Notes under the pieces: generated by a model | Seen by the model: only the letters and a program-made list of their open reading frames with translations | Databases searched by the model: none | What the model was told of the DNA's origin: nothing | Position numbers and translations under genes: made by a program | Shown: in pieces, positions 17,042 to 25,331 of the stretch | Layout of the letters: every line of letters starts with the position of its first letter | Position numbering within the stretch: position 1 is the stretch's first letter | From: Shimia aestuarii | GTDB lineage: Bacteria > Pseudomonadota > Alphaproteobacteria > Rhodobacterales > Rhodobacteraceae | Direction of reading: 5' to 3' | Assembly (NCBI RefSeq): GCF_022814865.1 | Contig: NZ_JAKVRD010000007.1 | Span: 1-64,000 of the forward strand | Length of the DNA stretch: 64,000 nt

Positions 17042-18706
17042 TTAAGCTTGATCCGTCTCGTCACTGAACAACCCATCAATAAGTTGCACACCTTCGTCTA
17101 GGGCGCCATCAAGAACCGCCGCCGGTGCGTCGTCAAGAAGCCCGTCTTCGTTCAACCCGAAGATGTTCGCAGCGCCGTCCTCGGAGGTTGATTCCCCCTC
17201 TTCCGCGATATCCGACAGCAGAATGGCAAGCGCATCGCCGCCCGCGACCGCATCCGCAGTGGAGGGGCCAAGAATATCGCTCAGAAGGGCATCGACTTCG
17301 GCATCGTCGACCTCGACCTGACCAGACAGCAAACCGCTATCCACGACCGCCCCCGTCAGACCGCCATCCCCGGTAAGACCGGCATAAAGATCGTCCACCG
17401 CGTCGCCGACAACGTCAAACGGTGCGACTTCAAAACCAAAGACATCTTCCTCGCCAAGCAGCCCGTCGAGGACCAGACCTTCTGCGCCGGGATCCTCGTT
17501 TGTCGGCATCGCAAGAAGGCTTTCGAGGAAAGCATCATCGTCGCCCGCACCGTCTGTGCTTTCGCCTTGTGCCGCTTTCTGCGGATCTTCCGGAGCACCG
17601 CCACCAAGAAGACCGCCGACAACCGTGCCGATTAGCCCGTCTTCGACATCAAGCACCTGACCGACAAGACCATCCGAGCCAAGCAAAGGATCAAGCAGCG
17701 GCACATCGGCCACCAACTCGTCGATAATTCCGTCTTCGCCGATGAGATTACCGACGGCATCATCCAAAAGACCATCCGCGCCAAGCACCGGCTCGAGCAG
17801 ATGACCAACAAGACCATCCTCACCCACCAACGGATCAAGAACACCGATCTCGCTAATGAGGCCATCTTCACCAAGCACAACGTCGATCACGCCGCCCAAA
17901 AGGCCGCCGTCGCCAAGAATGTCCCCGACGATATCGGTCAGAATGCCATCCTCGCCGAGAAGCTCGTCAACGACCGCGTCGACATCGAGCAAACCGTCTT
18001 CGCCGACCAATCCGTCAAGGATTCCGTCCGTGCCGAGGATCGTATCAATCACCGTATCCACAAGACCGTCATCGCCGAGGATCGAGTCCAAAAGCCCTCC
18101 CTCGTCGAGCAGAAGGTCGAGGAGATCATCAAGAAGCCCGTCTTCGCCTAGGATCGGCTGCAACAAGCCATCCGCGCCGGCAATAATATCGACTGTCGGC
18201 GCCTCGGTGGCCTCTTCGTTCGATGCCTCGGAATCTTCCTCTTTCGCGGCTTGTTCTTCGAAAATCTGTCCAGACACGAGACCGGCATTGCGCACATTGG
18301 CCGTCATGCCACCTGCTGCAGTCCCGCCAGAGGGAGGCGGCAGATCCGAAAGCTGCTCTTGTTCGCCCTCTTCGCCTTCCGGAGCCTCGTTGTCGTTCGC
18401 ACCCTGCTGGCCTTCCGGAGCGCCATTCGCGCCCGGTTCACCCGTTGCAGGGGTTACGCCGTTTTGCGCGGCACGATCCGTTCCTTCGGTTTCAGCCTCT
18501 TCAGAGACCTCGGAGGGTGTCGACGCAGCCGCACTGCGCGCGCCGCCATTCAGGACGAGCCCCATCCCAATTGCCGACGCAGCAAAATCACTCAGACCCG
18601 CCCCTCGGGACGTGCGTTGCTCGCGAGGAACCGATGCGGAGACATCCCGCTCGGCGCCCTGGCCGCCAGTGTCAGTGATATTTCGCGGATCCGTTTTCTC
18701 AGCCAC
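17042..18706 (-). CDS. Acidic aliphatic-repeat protein (554 aa), third of the family
   Basis: Residues 20-60 contain a hydrophobic stretch (FAASAIGMGLVLNGG) but no clear BapA-prefix domain. Residues 60-165 are Glu/Gly/Pro-rich and disordered-looking. From 170 on there are acid-rich repeats such as GEDGLLDDLLDLLLDEGGLL and VGEDGLLDVDAVVDELLGED. There is no Cys and no known domain. The repeats are longer and more acidic than in the other members, so Ca2+ binding is possible but no RTX motif is present. The start is taken as GTG at 18706, because AGGGTGGAAG lies just upstream; the frame is open from a TTG at 18724. It ends 290 bases before the secretion operon on the same strand. That gap, 16753-17041, has no gene. 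Confidence 0.8.
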   Translation of the reverse strand: MAEKTDPRNITDTGGQGAERDVSASVPREQRTSRGAGLSDFAASAIGMGLVLNGGARSAAASTPSEVSEEAETEGTDRAAQNGVTPATGEPGANGAPEGQQGANDNEAPEGEEGEQEQLSDLPPPSGGTAAGGMTANVRNAGLVSGQIFEEQAAKEEDSEASNEEATEAPTVDIIAGADGLLQPILGEDGLLDDLLDLLLDEGGLLDSILGDDGLVDTVIDTILGTDGILDGLVGEDGLLDVDAVVDELLGEDGILTDIVGDILGDGGLLGGVIDVVLGEDGLISEIGVLDPLVGEDGLVGHLLEPVLGADGLLDDAVGNLIGEDGIIDELVADVPLLDPLLGSDGLVGQVLDVEDGLIGTVVGGLLGGGAPEDPQKAAQGESTDGAGDDDAFLESLLAMPTNEDPGAEGLVLDGLLGEEDVFGFEVAPFDVVGDAVDDLYAGLTGDGGLTGAVVDSGLLSGQVEVDDAEVDALLSDILGPSTADAVAGGDALAILLSDIAEEGESTSEDGAANIFGLNEDGLLDDAPAAVLDGALDEGVQLIDGLFSDETDQA

Positions 18707-18829
18707 GTGCTTCCACCCTATCAATCTCTTATGCCAGCAATCCTGTTTACGACTCGCATAGCTAAAGACCCCTGAACGGGGCTAGCGCTTTAGTATAGCA
18801 CGATCCGCGTCTGACGCAATCATCATGCA

Positions 18830-18849
18830 AGGTAGGCATACCCCCTAAT
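18830..18849. promoter_or_regulatory. GGTAGGCATACCCCCTAAT motif upstream of the 554-aa repeat gene
   Basis: The motif lies 124 bases upstream of the GTG at 18706, in the gap between the pilus tip gene and the repeat gene. It shares ATACCCCC or TACCCCC with the element at 5995-6009. A NarL/FixJ-type binding site is one possibility. Confidence 0.35.
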
Positions 18850-18916
18850 CTTATGACTTGCTCCTTTCGGTGGCGCCACCCCTCCTCGCGGACATTTCTC
18901 TGCCCGACACCCCCGA

Positions 18917-19873
18917 TCAATTATATTCAACCGTAATAAGAACTGTGTCCGAATAGCTTCCGGCAAGAACGCTCTGGCCACTGTGAATCCGGCCATAAAC
19001 CGGGAACAATTGGTTCGATCCCGTCCCCGTCGCCGTCACATCGTTTGAAGAACTATTTCCCCAAACCTGAGTCCGCGCCGAATCCTGATAAAGCCCATAG
19101 CGCAGACTATCCAAAAGAGAGGTCATTTTGCGCTGTGCGGGATCAGTCACGAGAAGCCCATTGCCAAGGCTCAGGCGCACATCATAGCTCGTCCCCGACG
19201 TACAACGCACTGCGATCTGCGTGTCGGCGTCAATAGGCGAAGAAATAACGCCAGAGATCGATCCGAAATTCAACGTCGCTGAATCGACCTCACAGGCCGA
19301 GGTGACATTCGCACTTACGGAGAAACTCGGGATAGGTGCAGTTGGCCCGGACAGGCTACAATTCGATACATCATATGTGATCTGGGCATCTGATCCTGCG
19401 CTGAATTGCGAACTATAAAGGCCAATCGGGGAATCGACGCCGGTCGTGCTGATATCCGCATAGATAGTGATCGGGATGAGCGTGCTGCCACTGCCAAGGA
19501 CGATGGGAATACTGACAAAGACATCCTCCCAGACCGGGTTCGCCGAGCCGTAGCCGCCCGAGCGCAGTTGATAATCGACTGAATTGCCAAAGCCATCTTG
19601 CAAATACCGCGGCGAGTTCGACGCCCCGGCCCCACCAGACCCGCTTCCAAGCTCGACACAGACCCCGATCGCATTGAGCAACCCCGCCTCGGAACAGTTG
19701 ATCTGCAAGGATCCGGTCGTGCGATTGACCTGCCCCGCCTTGAGGCTGACATTGCCAAAATCGATGTCAGTGATGGAGGCACTACAGGTCACGGCCTGTG
19801 CTGGCGCGCTCCAGGACAAAAGAAAAAGCGCCGAGAAGACCGCGATCAGAGAGGGAACAATCACACGTTTCAT
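18917..19873 (-). CDS. Csu-type pilus tip protein with two spore-coat-U domains
   Basis: The 318-residue product begins with a signal peptide ending in SAPAQA. It carries two tandem spore coat protein U (SCPU) domains, about 30-175 and 180-318. Each starts with a short Cys-containing beta strand (TCSASITDIDFGNVSLKAG; ACEVDSATLNFGSISG) and ends with a conserved strand such as GSYSDTVLITVEY. In Csu pili the two-domain protein is the tip adhesin (CsuE-like). It is the last gene of the operon; its ATG overlaps the usher stop codon (ATGA). Confidence 0.85.
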   Translation of the reverse strand: MKRVIVPSLIAVFSALFLLSWSAPAQAVTCSASITDIDFGNVSLKAGQVNRTTGSLQINCSEAGLLNAIGVCVELGSGSGGAGASNSPRYLQDGFGNSVDYQLRSGGYGSANPVWEDVFVSIPIVLGSGSTLIPITIYADISTTGVDSPIGLYSSQFSAGSDAQITYDVSNCSLSGPTAPIPSFSVSANVTSACEVDSATLNFGSISGVISSPIDADTQIAVRCTSGTSYDVRLSLGNGLLVTDPAQRKMTSLLDSLRYGLYQDSARTQVWGNSSSNDVTATGTGSNQLFPVYGRIHSGQSVLAGSYSDTVLITVEYN

Positions 19874-22260
19874 TGGCACACCACCGGTCCTATCTGGCTG
19901 AATATCTCGTTCGAATTGGCAAGCCGGAAGCTGGCATTGCAGACCCCGTTGCCAGTATCGATCCGCACGGAGTTGGTCGCAGAGAGGCCTTCGATATAGG
20001 CTTCGCCGTCATATCCAACGATGAATGTCTCGCCACGAAGATGCGCAATGGCGCCCATCTCGAGAGGTTTGCCGCGCGGATCCACGAAAGACACAAGCGC
20101 GTTGTTTGCGGTGTTGGAGGTGCCGAAATCCACCACCACGCCACTATTGCGGCCCGGCGCGACCTCAGCCGCCGTGGTCTCAGGCACCACATCAAGCGGC
20201 AGTTCTTCCACGTTGAGCGCGACGCGATTGGGCCGGTAGCTCGAGAGGCCAGAGACGACCGCGTTGCCAAAACGATTGGCCCGCGCCGCTTCCCGGTTGT
20301 CGAGATAGACCGACGCCCCCGGCACCCCAACCTTCACCACCGCGAAGGCATCGCGCACCTGATTGCCTGCCACGATCGTGCCACCGGACCAGATCAGCGA
20401 TCCCGCGAAACGGCCGCTCACAAGCGCCGTATCGCCGACCTTCTGCACTTCCATCTCGGCCCGGCCGACGCGCGTCCGTTTCTTCACAGAGCCGCGGATA
20501 TCAAGACGGTCCTGCTGATACTTCAGCTGTGCATCGAAACCGGTATCCCCGATTGCCTGGCCAAGTGCCTGCGCGACATAGATGGATTGCGAGACCTTAC
20601 CGTTGTGACCAACCTCGGTGCCGAACTGAGAGGTTCTCTTCTTGCCGATGGGGATGGACACGAATAGCCCGACCCGCGACGTCTTGTCTTCGAAATCCCG
20701 CGACGCAGACAAGCTAAGCGTGCCGTTGTTCCACTTCATGCCCTGCGTATAGCTTACCGAGGCGATCTCGTCCCGGACCGAGCCGCGCTTGGATCGCAGG
20801 TAGCTGACCCCAAGGCTCGCCCGCTTTCTACGAAGCGGGAACGAGGCGCTGATGATATCGCGCGACGCCGGATAGTCATTGTCCGTCAACAACGACCCGA
20901 TGCTCGCGTGATAGTCCTCGGACGCCAAGAGCGAGAGATCCGCGAAATCGCTATCGGCACGCAGCGTGCTGGCTTCGATCTTGTTATTGCCAAAGAAGGT
21001 GCGGAACGCGCCGTAGAAAAGCTGACCCGTCTGGTTCTTATACTGGCTCGTCGAGGCCGAGAACGACACCTCCGCCCGATTGGCGATGACAAACGCCGCA
21101 CCAAGACCGAACAGCTTGAGGTTATCGGCCCCTTCGAAATGCGCTTCTGTGGTAATGCGGTCGGTGAGACCATATCGCATGCTACCGGAATAAAGCAGCC
21201 GGTCGCCATAATGGCTATCCGGGCGCCCATACAAAACCCGCGCCTTGCCAATCTCGAGGCTATAGTCAAAAACGCCTTTCTTCAGAAGATAGCTCGACTG
21301 AAAAAAGGACACCTCTTTGCGCACTGTCTGGCCGTTGATATCCTGCACATAGATCACCGCATCACCACTGCCGTTGATCGTCGGGATATCCTCAAACACA
21401 TACGGGCCTACCCCGGTCGATCCGGAATAAACGCGGTTGTTTTCAATAAAGACATCGACGGTTGTCGGGGCATTCGCGACCCCTCCGAACGACAAAAGCG
21501 GTTCGGTAATGATATCGCTGCGCAATGAAAAGTCGCGCTTGATCTGAATGCCGCCCATGCGGATGGGACGGCCCCAGGACGGCGCCGAAGATATCGTATC
21601 CCCAATGCGAAGCGACACGGCCTTTCCCGGAAAGTTGGATTCAAACGTCGTCGAAAGGCGCGTGTAGCTCGAATTTCCAAGGCGGCTGTCGAGGATATAA
21701 GCCGAATGAGAAAGCGTGCCGAACTTGGAGAAAAGCCGCGCGTCGGCCGAAAGCGAAACCTGCTGAAGCCCTTCGGCGCCCGGCCCCGCGACCTGATACT
21801 GCCCGAATACATCATAGTTCAGGGCAAGACCGAATGAGGTATCCGTCTCTGGCGAAAGCTCGTATTTGTAGGCGGCAGAGGTGACCACCGGCCGAAGCCT
21901 GTGGATCGGGATCAGGAAATCGATCGTCTGTGCAAGCGTATCGAAATTATAGGTAATCTCGGGCAGCTCTTCCAAGATGACCGTGCTATTGCGACCGGCG
22001 CCCGGCGGAACCACGATCCCAAGCTCGCGCATCTCTCCGGCGGTGACAGACATCGTGCCATCCGGCCGCAGCGCGAATTCACCGATAAGCTCGGTGGTTT
22101 CTCCGTTGATAAAGACCTCGAGATAGAGCGGCAGCTCTTCACCGCCCGTCTCAAATATCGCTGTTGTGTTGTCCGTCGCCTGCGCCCCGGATTGAATCGG
22201 GAACAAGCAAATCGCTAGGAGAAGAGATCCTGCCCGCAGTCTGCTTGCCCATTCATGCAT
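19870..22260 (-). CDS. Fimbrial outer membrane usher (CsuD-like)
   Basis: The 796-residue protein has a signal peptide and an N-terminal usher domain (LYLEVFINGETTELIGEFAL). A long beta-barrel region includes GGIQIKRDFSLRSDI and VYVEDI-like plug sequence (YVFEDIPTINGSGDAVIYVQ). The C-terminal carboxypeptidase-like domain includes RGKPLEMGAIAHLRGETFIV. Ushers assemble pilus subunits delivered by the periplasmic chaperone. It lies 13 bases after the chaperone stop. Length is normal for the family. Confidence 0.93.
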   Translation of the reverse strand: MHEWASRLRAGSLLLAICLFPIQSGAQATDNTTAIFETGGEELPLYLEVFINGETTELIGEFALRPDGTMSVTAGEMRELGIVVPPGAGRNSTVILEELPEITYNFDTLAQTIDFLIPIHRLRPVVTSAAYKYELSPETDTSFGLALNYDVFGQYQVAGPGAEGLQQVSLSADARLFSKFGTLSHSAYILDSRLGNSSYTRLSTTFESNFPGKAVSLRIGDTISSAPSWGRPIRMGGIQIKRDFSLRSDIITEPLLSFGGVANAPTTVDVFIENNRVYSGSTGVGPYVFEDIPTINGSGDAVIYVQDINGQTVRKEVSFFQSSYLLKKGVFDYSLEIGKARVLYGRPDSHYGDRLLYSGSMRYGLTDRITTEAHFEGADNLKLFGLGAAFVIANRAEVSFSASTSQYKNQTGQLFYGAFRTFFGNNKIEASTLRADSDFADLSLLASEDYHASIGSLLTDNDYPASRDIISASFPLRRKRASLGVSYLRSKRGSVRDEIASVSYTQGMKWNNGTLSLSASRDFEDKTSRVGLFVSIPIGKKRTSQFGTEVGHNGKVSQSIYVAQALGQAIGDTGFDAQLKYQQDRLDIRGSVKKRTRVGRAEMEVQKVGDTALVSGRFAGSLIWSGGTIVAGNQVRDAFAVVKVGVPGASVYLDNREAARANRFGNAVVSGLSSYRPNRVALNVEELPLDVVPETTAAEVAPGRNSGVVVDFGTSNTANNALVSFVDPRGKPLEMGAIAHLRGETFIVGYDGEAYIEGLSATNSVRIDTGNGVCNASFRLANSNEIFSQIGPVVCQ

Positions 22261-22273
22261 TTCTCAACCAAAC

Positions 22274-22726
22274 TCATTTCCCGGTAAAACAAAGGGGGAC
22301 AGAATGCCTCACACGCAAGTTCACCAATTGGTCTTCAGCTTTCGGGTGCAAAGTATCGACAAGCACCCGGTAACATTCACGCCCGCGAACAGGTTTCTTG
22401 GCCACACGCACCACGCGCACCGTAAGTTCCTGTCTGGGCTTTAACTTCGTGATCGGCGGACTGGCGACGACATCGCGGGTCTTGCTCAGGCGATCCGCAG
22501 GTGTGCCATACTTCCAGCTCATCACCCGAACCTGAACCGATGCGCGGCGCTCAAGCTGTTTTGCCGATACCGTCAGCGCCGCCTGCTTGGCTCCGGGCGG
22601 CAACATGAGCCGCGTCGGAGACACCGAAACGCTCTCAGCGCTTAGAGCAACCGGACACAAACAGACAAGCAACGCAGCAGCAAAAACGCTGCGCTGCCTG
22701 GTCCTTGAACCCATTCCAAAGATCAT
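22274..22726 (-). CDS. Periplasmic pilus chaperone, apparently only the N-terminal domain
   Basis: After a signal peptide (LLVCLCPVALSA), the mature protein matches the first immunoglobulin-like domain of PapD/CsuC-type chaperones. It begins VSVSPTRLMLPPGAKQAALT and ends with the subunit-binding G1-like strand NLRVRHSVPLCF. Usual family members are about 230-280 residues with a second domain; this one stops at 150. The usher gene follows after 13 bases, so there is no room for a displaced second domain. The ATG overlaps the pilin stop codon. Confidence 0.8.
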   Translation of the reverse strand: MIFGMGSRTRQRSVFAAALLVCLCPVALSAESVSVSPTRLMLPPGAKQAALTVSAKQLERRASVQVRVMSWKYGTPADRLSKTRDVVASPPITKLKPRQELTVRVVRVAKKPVRGRECYRVLVDTLHPKAEDQLVNLRVRHSVPLCFTGK

Positions 22727-23217
22727 GGGTAGTCGACGGTGATCGTGACTGTATCGCCATAGAGCAGATCCGCCCCATAGGCACCCGAGGGAATCTGGCC
22801 ATAGACCGTGATGATTTCCGGGATCACGGCGGGGATATCGCCGTTGAAGATCTCTCCACCAACTGCGACTTCGGCAGTGTGACCCGAGTCAGTGTAGATG
22901 TTGTAAGGAAGATCGGTCGTGGTGTTGATGCTGGTCATATTGCGCTGACCGGTGTCTTCATTCAAACCACCATCAAGCGTGATCGTGACGCCGGTCTTGG
23001 CCGAGGTACAAGTTACGGTAATCACACCGGGGGTTGTCTGGTTGGTGGCGGCACTGCCATCGATGTCAATGAATGCCATCGGCGTGGCGGCGACGATACA
23101 AGCATCGACGACAATCGCCGTGACACCCAAGGTGCCTGTTGAAGTGGCGGCGAAGGTTGCACTGGCGCCAATGGTGAGGGCACTCGCAATCCCAACAATA
23201 CTGTGCTTTTTAAGCAT
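22723..23217 (-). CDS. Csu-type major pilin subunit (SCPU domain)
   Basis: The 164-residue product has a signal peptide (SALTIGASATFAA) and a single SCPU domain. Its Cys pair (VVDACIVAATPMAF and VTVTCTSAKTG) and C-terminal strand GDTVTITVDYP are typical of CsuA/B-like pilins, which polymerise by donor-strand exchange. It is the first gene of the four-gene pilus operon. AGGGAAG precedes the ATG. A 17-bp repeat array starts 73 bases upstream of the start codon. Confidence 0.88.
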   Translation of the reverse strand: MLKKHSIVGIASALTIGASATFAATSTGTLGVTAIVVDACIVAATPMAFIDIDGSAATNQTTPGVITVTCTSAKTGVTITLDGGLNEDTGQRNMTSINTTTDLPYNIYTDSGHTAEVAVGGEIFNGDIPAVIPEIITVYGQIPSGAYGADLLYGDTVTITVDYP

Positions 23218-23289
23218 ACTAACTTCCCTATTTTTGCAACGTTCTGCGTTACGCGCTTCAAGACAACGCCATCAGCACTGAGGATATGG

Positions 23290-23391
23290 CCCCTTGGAAA
23301 AAGGCACCTGTTTCTGAAAGATACCTATTTGGAATAAGTACCCGACTGCTCGAGAATCCTATTTTGAAAAGGATCCTGTTTTTAGAATACG
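23290..23391. repeat. Array of six degenerate 17-bp direct repeats upstream of the pilin gene
   Basis: Units begin at 23290, 23307, 23324, 23341, 23358 and 23375, in perfect 17-bp register. The consensus is roughly CCTATTTTGAAAAGGAT. The units at 23307, 23324, 23358 and 23375 fit best, while 23290 and 23341 are weaker. The best units have partial dyad symmetry (ATCCT...AGGAT). The array lies 73-174 bases upstream of the pilin ATG. Confidence 0.6.
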
Positions 23392-23763
23392 CGGGCCTTG
23401 AAATCTGAGAACTCAAAAGATGCGGAAAAAGATATAGATATCGCGCATTTTTACCTTTTCCCACACTTTCGTATCGGCTTTAGGTTTGGCTAAGAGTCTG
23501 ACCTATCACTTCGATTAGTTCCGTATAATCTTTCGGAGTATTCACGGTGTTCCGCAGCCTTCGAAGCCGCAGGCTCTGAGGTCTTTCGTCAATCTCCGCC
23601 CTGCCCTTGCCTGCGCCTTTGACAGCCAAACCTGCTGTGCTGCCAGGGTCTCATGTCGCGCTTCTCGCACCGGTTCGTCTGTGCGAGCGACACGCGGAGT
23701 TTCGAAGACAGATGCCTTCCCCCACGACACACTTGATTCTTGCATACATCTTTTTGGATACAA

Positions 23764-23786
23764 CCTTAGGTATTGCAATACATACG
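23764..23786. promoter_or_regulatory. CTTAGGTAT / palindromic GTATTGCAATAC element
   Basis: A perfect 12-bp palindrome (GTATTGCAATAC) is fused to TTAGG and followed by ATACG. It lies about 70-90 bases upstream of the 224-aa repeat gene. It shares CTTAGGTAT with 9789-9797 and CGTATGTAT (other strand) with 5970-5988. It may be a regulator site for the adhesion genes. Confidence 0.35.
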
Positions 23787-23854
23787 AATAGATGTAGTGA
23801 TCGGCTTGCGTGCCCTTAGGTCACGCTGAACCTATCTCAACTTTGGAGAGCTCA

Positions 23855-24529
23855 ATGCTTGAAAACATCACCGTTCCAGACCTCACTTCGCCTCTCGACA
23901 CGCTGGACCTGTCGATTCCCCCGCTGTCGACCGGCCTGCTCGACAGCGTCACCGGCAGCCTGGACACCTCCGCTGTTGACGGCCTTCTCGAAGGTCTGAC
24001 CGCGGGTCTCGATACCTCTCCGGTCGATGGCCTGATTGACGGTCTCACCGGTGGCCTCGACACCTCCCCGGTCGATGGTCTCATCGACGGGCTCACCGGC
24101 GGCCTCGACACTTCCCCGGTTGACGGCCTGATTGACGGGCTCACCGGTGGCCTCGACACCTCTCCGGTCGATGGTCTGATTGACGGCCTGACCGGCGGCC
24201 TCGACACCTCCCCGGTTGAAGGTCTCATCGACGGGCTCACCGGCGGTCTCGACACCTCTGCGCTTGACGGCCTCATCGACGGTCTCACCGGTGGCCTCGA
24301 CACTTCCCCCATCGACGGTCTCATTGAGGGACTGACAGGTGGTCTGGATCTGCCTGTCGTGGACGAAGTTCTGTCCCTCGTTGATGATCTCACCGGTCAG
24401 GTGGATACCGGGATCGTCGGCGGCCTTCTCGAGACCGTGGGCGAAACCGTCGAGACCCTGACCATGACGGCGACCGAGCTTGTCGACGATCTGCTTGGTG
24501 GTCTGGGCGATCTGGACATGGTGGCCTAA
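23855..24529 (+). CDS. 16-residue repeat protein (224 aa), fourth of the aliphatic-repeat family
   Basis: The protein has a short N-terminal part (VPDLTSPLDTLDLSIPPL). Residues 35-162 are eight tandem 16-residue repeats with consensus GLDTSPVDGLIDGLTG. A C-terminal part with the acidic-aliphatic sequence VDDLLGGLGDLDMVA follows. It lacks a signal peptide, BapA-prefix domain, Cys and membrane segment. The start at 23855 has GGAGAG upstream; a longer frame begins at 23810. It is the only family member on the plus strand and has its own terminator. Secretion by the type I system is inferred from composition and location only. Confidence 0.8.
   Translation: MLENITVPDLTSPLDTLDLSIPPLSTGLLDSVTGSLDTSAVDGLLEGLTAGLDTSPVDGLIDGLTGGLDTSPVDGLIDGLTGGLDTSPVDGLIDGLTGGLDTSPVDGLIDGLTGGLDTSPVEGLIDGLTGGLDTSALDGLIDGLTGGLDTSPIDGLIEGLTGGLDLPVVDEVLSLVDDLTGQVDTGIVGGLLETVGETVETLTMTATELVDDLLGGLGDLDMVA
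23957..24340 (+). repeat. Eight tandem 48-bp coding repeats
   Basis: The 48-bp units encode the GLDTSPVDGLIDGLTG repeats. Units differ mostly at third codon positions. The even similarity suggests recent expansion or gene conversion. Copy-number changes would keep the frame. Confidence 0.85.
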
Positions 24530-24546
24530 CCAAGCCGAAAACCAAA

Positions 24547-24572
24547 GAAAGCCCCGCGCAAGCAGGGCTTTC
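24547..24572 (+). terminator. Terminator after the 224-aa repeat gene
   Basis: GAAAGCCC (24547-24554) pairs with GGGCTTTC (24565-24572) around a ten-base loop, 18 bases past the stop codon. The T-rich part is within the 3' arm, and there is no long T tail, so strength is moderate. Confidence 0.65.
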
Positions 24573-24757
24573 GCAGGCGCAAAGACACAGATACGCGCGC
24601 CGCAAGACATTTCATCTCACGTTGCATCTATTGGATAATCTGGCGCGGTAACTTGGTGCCCAAGGTGGGCGGCCATTTAATGTTCAATTTCAATAATGTA
24701 TACGATTGATGCGGGATTTATGAGGAGATGGCGAATTCTTCGCACTTAACCTCAGCC

Positions 24758-25237
24758 TCAAACTGCCAAGACAACCCGGCCGATCATGCAAACGCCAAAA
24801 GCAAACATCGACAGTGACCCAACGGAGAGAATGACGGCCAGGATATGAAACCACTTGTATAGCCTGACGATCTTCGATGTCCGCTCACCCTCAGCGAAAA
24901 AAGGGTGTTCCCAAATACGCTGATAGGAGAAGTTCAAGGTAGCCTGCAAGAACATGACAACATAACAGAAACCTGCACAAAGGACTGCAGTCCCTGCTCC
25001 CGCGGCGAACCACTGAAGTGATGAAACCACACCGCCGAGGTCAATGCCTTCTGAAAACGAAGAACCAGAAGAGATGCTGCCGACGAAAGCGAGCATAGAC
25101 ACTGCCGCGCCACCGTTTAACAAAAGCAACGACTTCACCGTAACTTCAGCATACTGAACCGCAGCTGCATTCATGCTGCCTGCCTCAGCGTTCCACCTCG
25201 CATGCTCCTTTAGAGCATATTCCCGTTCGTCGATCAT
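24758..25237 (-). CDS. Hypothetical membrane protein
   Basis: The 159-residue protein has an amphipathic N-terminal part (about 1-28) and four likely membrane segments: SLLLLNGGAAVSMLAFVG, AGAGTAVLCAGFCYVVMFLQ, and a C-terminal pair around FHILAVILSVGSLSMFAFG and VCMIGRVVLAV. No enzyme motif is seen. AGAGG six bases upstream favours the ATG at 25237 over the TTG at 25240. It is the last host-side gene before the tRNA-like fragment and the prophage. Membrane proteins of this general type occur as effectors in defence islands, but nothing here shows that role. Confidence 0.7.
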   Translation of the reverse strand: MIDEREYALKEHARWNAEAGSMNAAAVQYAEVTVKSLLLLNGGAAVSMLAFVGSISSGSSFSEGIDLGGVVSSLQWFAAGAGTAVLCAGFCYVVMFLQATLNFSYQRIWEHPFFAEGERTSKIVRLYKWFHILAVILSVGSLSMFAFGVCMIGRVVLAV

Positions 25238-25331
25238 CAAGCGCCTCTATCGATACTCTTCAGCACTATACAGGGATGTTACCGAAAAGCACATAGCGAC
25301 CAAGACAGGCAAGCGCGCGGTGATTGTTTGG

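Larger units (their letters stand above)
23218..23854. promoter_or_regulatory. Long intergenic regulatory region between pilin and 224-aa repeat gene
   Basis: This 637-bp region separates the leftward pilin operon from the rightward repeat gene, so it should hold two promoters. It includes the 17-bp array at 23290-23391 and a TTAGGTATTGCAATACATAC element at 23767-23786. A small frame on the minus strand (about 23542-23778) has no plausible start and no family resemblance, so I do not call it a gene. Confidence 0.5.

Noticed and set aside
281-18706. RTX-type Ca2+-binding nonapeptides in the repeat proteins
   Set aside because: No GGxGxDxUx pattern is present; the repeats are GLLGD/GLVGG types.
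23821-24610. Minus-strand frames opposite the 224-aa repeat gene
   Set aside because: Antisense of 48-bp repeats; the plus-strand frame has GGAGAG before the ATG and a terminator after it.
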